Source: Streptomyces tirandamycinicus (GTDB lineage: Bacteria; Actinomycetota; Actinomycetes; Streptomycetales; Streptomycetaceae). From it: DNA of 64,000 bases. Made by a program: the position numbers and the translations under genes. The notes beneath the pieces are model-generated. The model had not been told where the DNA came from. It saw nothing but the letters and a program-made list of their open reading frames with translations, and did no database searches. Position 1 is the stretch's first letter; each line of letters opens with the position of its first letter. The stretch is from positions 3,722,501 to 3,786,500 of the forward strand of contig NZ_CP029188.1 of the NCBI RefSeq assembly GCF_003097515.1, written 5' to 3'. Below, one piece after another: positions 25,704-32,555 of the stretch.

Positions 25704-26855
25704 TCAGGCGGCTTGGAAGTCGATGGCGGCCTTGCGGATGGCGTCCCGGTCGAGCAGCGGGGCTCCGCCCTGTTCCTGCACTTCGGCGAGCCACCGTGTG
25801 AACGCGTCGACGTCGACGAAGCCGTCCGAGCCGTCCAGCGCCCAGCTGACGAGCGCCGGGGTGAGGCGACGCCGAACTCGCAACTCCCGGCTGTTGCCGA
25901 CGAGTTCGGCGGGAAGCGTTTCGTACGCCTCGGGGTGGTTGAGCTGCCCGGGCAGCTCGTAGGCGAAGGCGTGTGGCGTGGTCGGCCCCGACTGGAACGC
26001 CTCGCCCAGACCCGAGCCCTTGAGCGCGACGCGTGACAGTTCGGTCAGATGGGTCAGGTCGAAGCGCGTGTCGCCGTGGATGACGCGCAGCGAGGTGAGC
26101 AGTTCGGCCAGCGGAGCGTTGCCGCCGCGCTCGCCGATGCCGCCGACGGTCGCCGAGACCCACCGGGCCCCCGCGCGTACAGCGGCCAGGGAGTTGGCGA
26201 CGGCCATGCCCAGCATGTTGTGCGAATGGATCTCGATCTCGGAGCCGTCGATCGCGGTGATGTCGGCGATCACGGCTTCCATCTGCCAGGGCGACAGGTA
26301 GGCGACGGTCTCGGCGAGCCGGAAGCGGTCGGCGCCGGCCTCGAAGCCCGCGGTCACATAGGGGACGAGACGTCCCCTCGGGGTGCGAGCGCCGTCCTCG
26401 CCGCTGAAGGTGACGTGCAGGCCGCGCTCCTTGGCCTGGCTGATCGCCGACTGCGCCAGCGCCATCAGGAACTTGGCGCTGGGAGAGCCGAGTTTCAGCT
26501 TGGCGTGCTGCTCGGAGGTGGGGATGGAGTACATGATGTGGCGTACGCCCAGCCGCTCGGCCTCGTCGAGGGCCTTCGCGACCTGCCGGCGGTCCCGTAC
26601 CACCACGAGCGTCATGCTGCGCTCGGGGCCGACGGCCTCATGTGCCGCGAGGACGAGATCGGCGTCCTTGGAGCCAGGGCCGGACACCATGCCGACCTCG
26701 ACCAGGTCGACACCGGTCTTCACCAGCAGCCGGGCGATGGCCGCCGCGTCCTTCGGCCCGAACTCGACGCCGGCCATGTGCGCGGAATCCCGCAGCGTCG
26801 CGTCGGAGACATGGGGCAGCGCCGGTACTTCCTCGGAGATTTCCTCAGTGGTCAT
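25704..26855 (-). CDS. Homocitrate synthase / isopropylmalate synthase-like DRE-TIM enzyme
   Basis: The 383-residue enzyme of the DRE-TIM metallolyase family has DATLRDSAHMAGVEF with Arg22-Asp23, the metal-binding HSHNMLGMAVAN near residue 203, and TVGGIGERGGN. Homocitrate and isopropylmalate synthases condense acetyl-CoA with a 2-oxo acid. The HxHND motif appears as HSHNM, and the usual Gly after TLRD is Ser, so substrate use may differ. ATG 26855 has GAGGAG 10 nt upstream and is preferred over GTG 26864. It precedes the carrier gene by 151 nt and is probably the first gene of the operon. No aconitase-like genes accompany it, so a full aminoadipate route is not encoded here. Confidence 0.85.
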   Translation of the reverse strand: MTTEEISEEVPALPHVSDATLRDSAHMAGVEFGPKDAAAIARLLVKTGVDLVEVGMVSGPGSKDADLVLAAHEAVGPERSMTLVVVRDRRQVAKALDEAERLGVRHIMYSIPTSEQHAKLKLGSPSAKFLMALAQSAISQAKERGLHVTFSGEDGARTPRGRLVPYVTAGFEAGADRFRLAETVAYLSPWQMEAVIADITAIDGSEIEIHSHNMLGMAVANSLAAVRAGARWVSATVGGIGERGGNAPLAELLTSLRVIHGDTRFDLTHLTELSRVALKGSGLGEAFQSGPTTPHAFAYELPGQLNHPEAYETLPAELVGNSRELRVRRRLTPALVSWALDGSDGFVDVDAFTRWLAEVQEQGGAPLLDRDAIRKAAIDFQAA

Positions 26856-27061
26856 CGCCTTCACTCCTCAAGGGTTCGGCAGGCCGTGGTCCCCACGCTC
26901 TCCCGAACTCCGGTACGGAACAAGATGATTCAGGTCAGGGCTCCGTCGGGGATTGTCAGGAAGTGTCAGCACGGAAAAGCAGTGCAAGGCGTGTGTGCGT
27001 TCCACGTCATTTCCCTCGGCGGTGTCCGTCACTGTCGCGAGGCCCGCCCTACGGTGCTGCC

Positions 27062-27817
27062 ATGGACCTTTTCTCACTGCCTCGGCTCGGGGTCGTCGTC
27101 CCGCCGGAAAATCCCACTGCCGAACCGGAGTTCAACCGACTGGTGGGGGCCGGAACGAATGTGTACACCGTGCGCTTTCCGGTGACTCCCGGCGCGGAAC
27201 TCAGGGACATGCTGGAGACGTACAACCGCGTACTTCCCGATGTTCTCGGCGACTTCGGGAGCATGCGTCTGGACGCCGCCGTTGTGGCGTGCAGCGCCTC
27301 GCACTACCTGCTCGACCCCGACGGTGACCGCGCGCTGTGCGACGAGCTGTCGGAAAGTGCGGGTTACCCCGTGGCCTCCTCGACGCAGGCCATCCTCGCG
27401 CTGTGCGAGGCACTCGGCGCGACCCGCCTGACACTCGTCTCGCCCTACCGGCCGTGGCTGACCGACACCTCCCGCGGTTTCTGGGAGCGGGCCGGGCTCA
27501 CCGTCGACGACGTCGTGCTCGTCCCGGCGGAGCGGACCCCGGACGGTGGTGAGCACTACGACCCGTACCGGGTGACCACGCCGGAGATCCTCCGGCGCAT
27601 ACGGGAGCACGGGCTCCCCGACGGCTCCCCGCTGCTGTTCACCGGCACCGGCATGGGCACGCTCGCCGCCCTCTCGGAACTCGCCCGGGGCGACGGCACC
27701 GGCCGGCCCCTGTTCTCCTCCAACCTTGCGTCAGCCTGGTGGGCCCGGCGCGCGGTCGGCGGCGACACCGCCTCCGCCCATCCGCTGCTGCGGCACCTGG
27801 ACGAGCTGGCGGCGTGA
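27062..27817 (+). CDS. Asp/Glu racemase superfamily protein (maleate isomerase / arylmalonate decarboxylase-like)
   Basis: The 251-residue protein has the superfamily start RLGVVVPPENPTAEPEF and the first active-site cysteine in VVACSASHYLL. The second cysteine, needed by racemases and maleate isomerase, is missing: the equivalent strand reads LFTGTGMGT. A single cysteine is the situation in arylmalonate decarboxylases, although there the other cysteine is kept, so the reaction is uncertain. It is transcribed away from the homocitrate-synthase-like gene, from a shared 206-bp intergenic region, and ends at a strong two-way terminator. It could decarboxylate or epimerise a pathway acid. Confidence 0.75.
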   Translation: MDLFSLPRLGVVVPPENPTAEPEFNRLVGAGTNVYTVRFPVTPGAELRDMLETYNRVLPDVLGDFGSMRLDAAVVACSASHYLLDPDGDRALCDELSESAGYPVASSTQAILALCEALGATRLTLVSPYRPWLTDTSRGFWERAGLTVDDVVLVPAERTPDGGEHYDPYRVTTPEILRRIREHGLPDGSPLLFTGTGMGTLAALSELARGDGTGRPLFSSNLASAWWARRAVGGDTASAHPLLRHLDELAA

Positions 27818-27822
27818 CATGG

Positions 27823-27862
27823 CCGAGGGCCCCGGGCGATCTGCGTCGCCCGGGGCCCTCGG
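27823..27862. terminator. Bidirectional terminator
   Basis: A perfect 17-bp stem (27823-27839 with 27846-27862) and a 6-nt loop separate two convergent genes. It would stop transcription from both sides. Confidence 0.85.
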
Positions 27863-27878
27863 AGCCCGTGCCGGGCTG

Positions 27879-28550
27879 TCAGTTCGGGTCGGCCCGGCCC
27901 ATGCGATAGCCGACGCCACGGACCGTGATGATCCAGCCGCTGGATCCGAGTTTCGCCCGCAGGCTGCTCACATGCGTGTCGATCGTACGGCTGGTCCGGG
28001 ACCAGCTGCTGCCCCAGACCTTCGCCATCAGCTCCTGCCGCGACACCACGGTCTCCGGATTGGCGGCCAGCGTGTGGAGCAGCTCGAATTCCTTCGACGT
28101 GACATCGACTATCCGCTCGTGCAGGCGAACTTCCCGGGTTCGCGGATCGATATGGAGCGGGCGCAGGGAAATCGTCTCGGAAGTGGCGGACCGGGGCCGG
28201 GTGCGGCGCAGCACCGCCTCGATGCGCGCCCCCATCTCGCGGAATCCCCAGGATTTCGCGACACAGTCGTCCGCGCCCGCCTTGAGGGCGAGTACCCGTT
28301 CCAGTTCCTCGTCGACGCGGGTGAAGGCGATCACGGGGGTGTCGCTCTCGGCCCGTAAGGACTGGCACACTTCCAGGCCGTCGATGTCGGGTAGTTCCAG
28401 GGAGAGCAGGACGAGATCAGCGTCCCGGTAGATGCGCAGGGCCCGCGCGCCCGTGTCGACGCTGAGGGCGTTGTGGCCCTGCCGACGTAAATCGCGCACC
28501 ATGGCCTCGGCGGCGGAGTTGTCCTGCTCCACCACGAGTACGTTGCTCAT
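27879..28550 (-). CDS. Atypical OmpR-family response regulator
   Basis: The 223-residue protein has a receiver domain (about 1-115) and an OmpR/PhoB winged helix (about 130-220, ending GWIITVRGVGYRMG). The phospho-acceptor position after the third strand reads LLSLELPDIDG, so Ser50 stands where Asp is expected. The N-terminal acidic pair is also altered (VEQDNS). The switch lysine is kept (VAKSW). No histidine kinase gene is adjacent. It is therefore probably controlled by ligand or protein contact instead of phosphorylation, like the atypical regulators of several antibiotic clusters. Likely cluster regulator. Confidence 0.86.
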   Translation of the reverse strand: MSNVLVVEQDNSAAEAMVRDLRRQGHNALSVDTGARALRIYRDADLVLLSLELPDIDGLEVCQSLRAESDTPVIAFTRVDEELERVLALKAGADDCVAKSWGFREMGARIEAVLRRTRPRSATSETISLRPLHIDPRTREVRLHERIVDVTSKEFELLHTLAANPETVVSRQELMAKVWGSSWSRTSRTIDTHVSSLRAKLGSSGWIITVRGVGYRMGRADPN

Positions 28551-28573
28551 GCGGGGGTGCCTTCCTCTTCGCC

Positions 28574-29779
28574 TCAGCTCGCGATCTCGGCCGGTGTGGC
28601 GTCGGCCGGCACCGTGGGGGTGAGGCCGGGGCCGCGGGTGAGATGCCGGAAGGCGTACGCGGCCGAGGCCATGGTCATGTGGTGGTGCCAGCCGGGGAAG
28701 GAACGACCCTCGAAGTCGAGCACGCCGAAGCGTTCCTGTAGTGCGGCCACGGCCGTCCGTACGGCGGCACCGGCGCGCACCGGGGCCATGATCTCCTCCA
28801 CCCCCCGGTCCGTGAGGCTGGTGATCCAGTAGCGGGCGGGCCGCCGTCCGTCCGGCGTGGGGCGCTTGAGGACGCGGTACCTGATCGCGTGGTCCCTTCC
28901 GGTGCTGCGCCGCGGCAACCGCACCTCCCCGATGTAGGAGTGGATCGGTATCGCCTTGGACGTGCCGTCCGCCGTCTGCCGTGTGATGGTCTGCGTCTGC
29001 CGGGTGGAGGAGCGGCCCTCCATCAGCTCGCCGACCGTGACCACCACGGTCGTGACGCGGTCCCCGGTGAACACGACCTGGCCGGGGTCGACCTCGCAGA
29101 CCATGTCGAGCCGCTGCCGGGCGAGCCCGGTCATGACGCCGCCGGCGTCGTCGCACCGCGTCAGGTCGAGGACCCAGGGCACATCGGGCAGCCGGGGCTG
29201 GGCGGGGACGCCGCCGGCGAGGTCGAGGACGTGGCCGCCCAGGGGGCGCGCGCTCTCCGAGTCCGGTATGCGAGCCCGGAGCCTGCGCTGCCGGTCCCGG
29301 CCCCAGGTGTCGTCCAGGACCAGCCTCCAGTCCACGGGGAAGCAGTGGGCGCTGGCGGCCAGGAAGAGCCCGATCGCCCGCTGGCAGTTGACGGCCAGTC
29401 CGGTGGCGGGATGCAGGCGGCGGTGCACACCCACCGAGTGCTCGCCGCGTTTGGGGATGACGAGTTCGGAGACGGTCCAGGCGTACGGTGTCGTGCTCGC
29501 GGCGACCCGGAGGGCGAGCCGGCGGCGCACGGGTGCCCAGTCCCAGGGGCTGGCGTTGATGAACTGATGCAGGCTCTGCGCCGCGGCCGGGGGCAGCGAC
29601 TCGGCCCGCGCCATCCGCTGCGGTGTCTTCCGGCCGGTCGTATGCAGGAGCCCTCGCAGGTAGACCCCGGCCCAACGGCGTTGCTCGGCACGGTGGAGCG
29701 GCCCGAAGGTCAGCTCGAGGAACGTCCGTAGGCGGTCCGCTTCGTCCGTGGCGGCCGCGCGTGTTTTTCCGGACGACAT
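28574..29779 (-). CDS. IS701-type transposase-like protein lacking the catalytic Asp
   Basis: The 401-residue protein matches the IS701 DDE family in its late motif (FEGRSFPGWHHHMTM) and in GEHSVGV and VNCQ. The first catalytic motif, normally DD before TG, reads SELVIPKRG, with Ser104-Glu105, so the first aspartate is lost. No terminal inverted repeats or target duplication are visible around the gene. The reading frame is intact and flanked by cluster regulators, which suggests a domesticated DNA-binding protein instead of a live insertion sequence. A candidate butyrolactone-receptor operator lies 69-94 nt upstream of its start. Confidence 0.78.
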   Translation of the reverse strand: MSSGKTRAAATDEADRLRTFLELTFGPLHRAEQRRWAGVYLRGLLHTTGRKTPQRMARAESLPPAAAQSLHQFINASPWDWAPVRRRLALRVAASTTPYAWTVSELVIPKRGEHSVGVHRRLHPATGLAVNCQRAIGLFLAASAHCFPVDWRLVLDDTWGRDRQRRLRARIPDSESARPLGGHVLDLAGGVPAQPRLPDVPWVLDLTRCDDAGGVMTGLARQRLDMVCEVDPGQVVFTGDRVTTVVVTVGELMEGRSSTRQTQTITRQTADGTSKAIPIHSYIGEVRLPRRSTGRDHAIRYRVLKRPTPDGRRPARYWITSLTDRGVEEIMAPVRAGAAVRTAVAALQERFGVLDFEGRSFPGWHHHMTMASAAYAFRHLTRGPGLTPTVPADATPAEIAS

Positions 29780-29847
29780 GATGACGTCACGCCCCCTAGT
29801 CGAATCGCTCGCATCTCGGTGGGTGTACCGAGCATCCTCGCGGTCAT

Positions 29848-29873
29848 AAAAATACCGTCTCGTAGGAAAATTT
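29848..29873. promoter_or_regulatory. Candidate autoregulator-receptor operator (ARE-like)
   Basis: An AT-rich pseudo-palindrome, ATACCGTCTCGTAGGAAA at its core, resembles the MmfR/ArpA-type operator pattern ATACCTTC-NN-GCAGGTAT. It sits in the promoter region of the IS701-like gene and overlaps AT-rich -10-like sequence read on the minus strand. Confidence 0.45.
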
Positions 29874-30004
29874 CACGAGGAGATATGCGACTTCGCGACT
29901 TCACGCGCTGAGCAGCGCGAAGATCGACCCGGGCGGTGCGACGAGCGGCGCAGAGCGGAGCGGATGACGGAGAACCGGCCCGCTGGGGGCGTCTCGGCGG
30001 GCAC

Positions 30005-30066
30005 TCGGCATCCGCTCGGCATCCGCTCGGCATCCGCTCGGGATCCGCTCGGCATCCGCTCGGGAT
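30005..30066. repeat. 11-nt tandem array
   Basis: Five to six copies of CATCCGCTCGG (with GATCCGCTCGG variants) follow in tandem. No gene uses the array. Confidence 0.8.
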
Positions 30067-30392
30067 CCGGGCCAACCGTGCGTGCACAGCAGGCCGGTGG
30101 CCGCCGAAGGCCGGGGGATGTACCTTCGGCGGCCGGTCAGGGGACGGTGCCGGCGGGGTGTCCGCCGTCCGGCCGCCCAACGGGTTGTGGGCGAGCCCGG
30201 GTCGGCACAGGCCGGCGCCGCTTCGCACCGGGTACGTCAGATGCGCGCAGGGCGCTCTGACATTTCACCGATACGCATGGCCTTCCTCTCCGCCCTGGGA
30301 GACGGGCTTCGGGATACGGCCCTTCGGGAGCGGAAGGAGTAGGGATGAAAGAGGGAGCAGGGTCAGAAGGGGCGGAGGGGGCCTGCGCGCGG

Positions 30393-30435
30393 ACGGCCCT
30401 CGGCCTCCCGGGACGGCGGGATGTCCGAGGGCCGT
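30393..30435 (-). terminator. Terminator of the efflux/SDR operon
   Basis: An 11-bp perfect stem (30393-30403 with 30425-30435) with a 21-nt loop lies just beyond the MFS gene stop on the minus strand. Confidence 0.6.
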
Positions 30436-30443
30436 GCGGCGTC

Positions 30444-31691
30444 CTACGCGGCGCCGGGCCGCTTCGCCGGGAATCCGTGGCCGCGCGCCAGGACGACGAC
30501 CGCGAGCACCGGCAGCAGGAGCAGCAGCATGGCCCAGGGGAACGAGTCGCTGCCGACCCAGTCGAGGAGGATGCCTCCGATGACTCCGCCCGCCGCCATG
30601 GCGACGTTCCACAGTGTGACGAGCATCGCCTGGGCCGCGTCGGCGGAGTCGCCGCCGGCGTCGCCCGAGGCGGTCTGCAGCAGCGTGGGCACACCGCCCC
30701 AGCCAAGGCCCCACAGGAGTGCGGCGGTGTACACCAGGGCGGTGTTGTCGGCGAGCACCGCCAGCAGCGCCGCGGACACGGCGACCAGCAAGGTGCTGGC
30801 GATGGTCAGGCCGCGCAGCCGGCGGTGGATCCCGGCGCCCACGATCCAGATGCTGACCAGCGACGCGGCACCGAACACGAGCAGCACCATGCCGGTGTGG
30901 CCGCCCATGCCCAGGTCGTCCAGGAACGTGGCGACGTACGCGTACAGGATGGTGTGGGCCAGGACGAAGACCAGGGTGACGAACATGACCGCGGCCACGC
31001 CGGGGATGCGCAACGCGCCCAGCATCTTCGGGCGCTCACCGCGCTCCTGGCCCGGGAAGTCCGGTACGGCGGCGGCGATCCACAGCAGCAGTACGACGGT
31101 GAGCCCCGTCATCGCCAGGAACGCCGTGCGCCAGCCGAGCGTCTCGCCGAGAAAGGTGCCGGCCGGTACGCCGAGCGAGAGCGCCACCGGGATGCCGGCC
31201 ATGGCGATGGCGATCGCCTTGCCCTGCAGCGGGACGGGCGCCATGCGCCGCGCGTAGCCGGCGAGCAGGGCCCAGGCCAGACCGGCGGCGACACCCGCGA
31301 CGAAGCGCGCCACCATCGTCAGGCCGTAGACCGACGACACGGCCGTGACCGTGTTTGCCACGGCGAAGCCCGCCATGGCGGTCAGCAGCAGCGCCTTGCG
31401 CCGCCAGGCGGAGGTGGCCGCGGTCAGCGGGATGGCGGTCAGGGCGGTGCCGATCGCATAGATCGTCACCGTCTGGCCGGTCGCGGATTCACTCACCCGC
31501 AGGTCGTTGCTCATCGCGGGGAGCAGGCCCGCCGGGAGGGTCTCGGTCAGGCTGGTGATGAAGACGGCGGTGGCGAGGGCCAGCAGGGCGAAGAGCGGGA
31601 GCTTCTGCCGCTCCTCGCCCCCGCCCATGGTGTCTGGTGCCGGGCGGGTGCCCCCTCCGGGGGCGGTCGTGGTGTCTGATGAGGTGCTCAT
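30444..31691 (-). CDS. MFS efflux transporter (DHA1 type)
   Basis: The 415-residue protein has about 12 hydrophobic helices after a 30-residue polar N-terminus. It shows the MFS pattern of drug/proton antiporters of the Cml/arabinose-efflux type, with ETLPAGLLPAM in helix 1, a short A-loop, and AGIPVALSLGVPAGTFLGETLGWR, the antiporter motif C region. It probably exports the cluster product or confers self-resistance. The ATG overlaps the SDR stop (ATGA). Both genes run opposite to the AfsR-like regulator gene from a shared 244-bp region. Confidence 0.9.
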   Translation of the reverse strand: MSTSSDTTTAPGGGTRPAPDTMGGGEERQKLPLFALLALATAVFITSLTETLPAGLLPAMSNDLRVSESATGQTVTIYAIGTALTAIPLTAATSAWRRKALLLTAMAGFAVANTVTAVSSVYGLTMVARFVAGVAAGLAWALLAGYARRMAPVPLQGKAIAIAMAGIPVALSLGVPAGTFLGETLGWRTAFLAMTGLTVVLLLWIAAAVPDFPGQERGERPKMLGALRIPGVAAVMFVTLVFVLAHTILYAYVATFLDDLGMGGHTGMVLLVFGAASLVSIWIVGAGIHRRLRGLTIASTLLVAVSAALLAVLADNTALVYTAALLWGLGWGGVPTLLQTASGDAGGDSADAAQAMLVTLWNVAMAAGGVIGGILLDWVGSDSFPWAMLLLLLPVLAVVVLARGHGFPAKRPGAA

Positions 31692-32311
31692 GCCGTGATC
31701 TCCGGATCATCTGGGGACGGGGTGCGTCCGGGGTTCTTCGCGGGAAGGGGGCGTGCCGTGGTGTGCGGTTGGGGATGGCCGAGACCGCCGTCGACGGGGA
31801 GCCGCGCGCCCGTGGTGAACGTCGCGTCCGTGGCGAGGAACAGCGCCGCCCGGGCCACTTCCTCGGCCGAGCCGAGGCGGCCCATCGGCGGCAGCAGTGC
31901 GGCGCTGCCGGCCGGCGCCTCGATACAGCCCGGGTCCACCGCATTGACGCGGATGCCGCGGGAGACGAGCTCGGCGGCGAGCGCACGCACGCAGGCCGGG
32001 GCCGGGGCGGCGGCGGTGAGCACGACCGCGCCTCCGTCCTCGAGGTGCGGGAGCAGTGGACGTGCCGTCGGTACGGCGTCGGCGAACACGAGGTCGATGC
32101 CGCCACCGTTCTCGACGGCGGACACGGCGGCGTCGGGGGCGACCACCCGTGCGGCGGAGCCCAACTCGGCGCTTGCGTGCTCCCGATCACGCGCGGTGCC
32201 CGCGGTCAGCAGCACCTTCGCGCCGCCCTCCACGAGCCGCTTGGCGATGGCCAGACCGATCCCGGTGCCCTGGCCGACGACCACGGCCCTTCTGCCCGCG
32301 TACCTGGTCAT
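31688..32311 (-). CDS. Short-chain dehydrogenase-like protein without catalytic residues
   Basis: The 207-residue protein has an SDR nucleotide-binding motif (VVGQGTGIGLAIAKRL) and the later IRVNAVDPGCIEAP and PVDGG segments. The central block that should carry the catalytic Ser and YxxxK is absent: VLTAAAPAPACVRALAAELV runs straight into the RVNAV strand. The protein is about 40 residues shorter than usual. It may bind NAD(P) without turning over a substrate, or act as a sensor, or be a decaying gene. It is co-transcribed with the MFS gene. Confidence 0.8.
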   Translation of the reverse strand: MTRYAGRRAVVVGQGTGIGLAIAKRLVEGGAKVLLTAGTARDREHASAELGSAARVVAPDAAVSAVENGGGIDLVFADAVPTARPLLPHLEDGGAVVLTAAAPAPACVRALAAELVSRGIRVNAVDPGCIEAPAGSAALLPPMGRLGSAEEVARAALFLATDATFTTGARLPVDGGLGHPQPHTTARPLPAKNPGRTPSPDDPEITA

Positions 32312-32555
32312 GGCTGCCGCTCCCTTCCTGGTGGCCGCGCTGCCGGGCGCGCCGTGTCACCCGGCGTGCACGACTGTGCGCCGAGGTCCTTCGGAGAGGC
32401 TTCGGAGCCGCTGACGATCCGCTGACGGCCGGCTGCGGGGAAGTGCCGGGCGGCCCCGGCGGGGAGCGCGCCCGGTCCGGCACGACGCGGGCGGGGCGGG
32501 CGCCGCACACCCGGTCCGAGGGCCGGTCGGCACACCGGACATGTACGGTTGCCGC

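Larger units (their letters stand above)
29780..30392. other. Long intergenic region without a gene
   Basis: This 613-nt stretch separates the IS701-like gene from the 3' end of the efflux operon. It holds the operator candidate near 29850, low-GC sequence to about 29890, and an 11-nt tandem array at 30005-30066. Open frames in it have no coding character. Confidence 0.6.

Noticed and set aside
28574..29779. Active insertion sequence
   Set aside because: First catalytic Asp is missing and no terminal inverted repeats or target duplications are visible.
30005..30066. Tandem CATCCGCTCGG units considered as a CRISPR-like array
   Set aside because: Units are 11 nt and contiguous with no spacers, and no cas genes are present.
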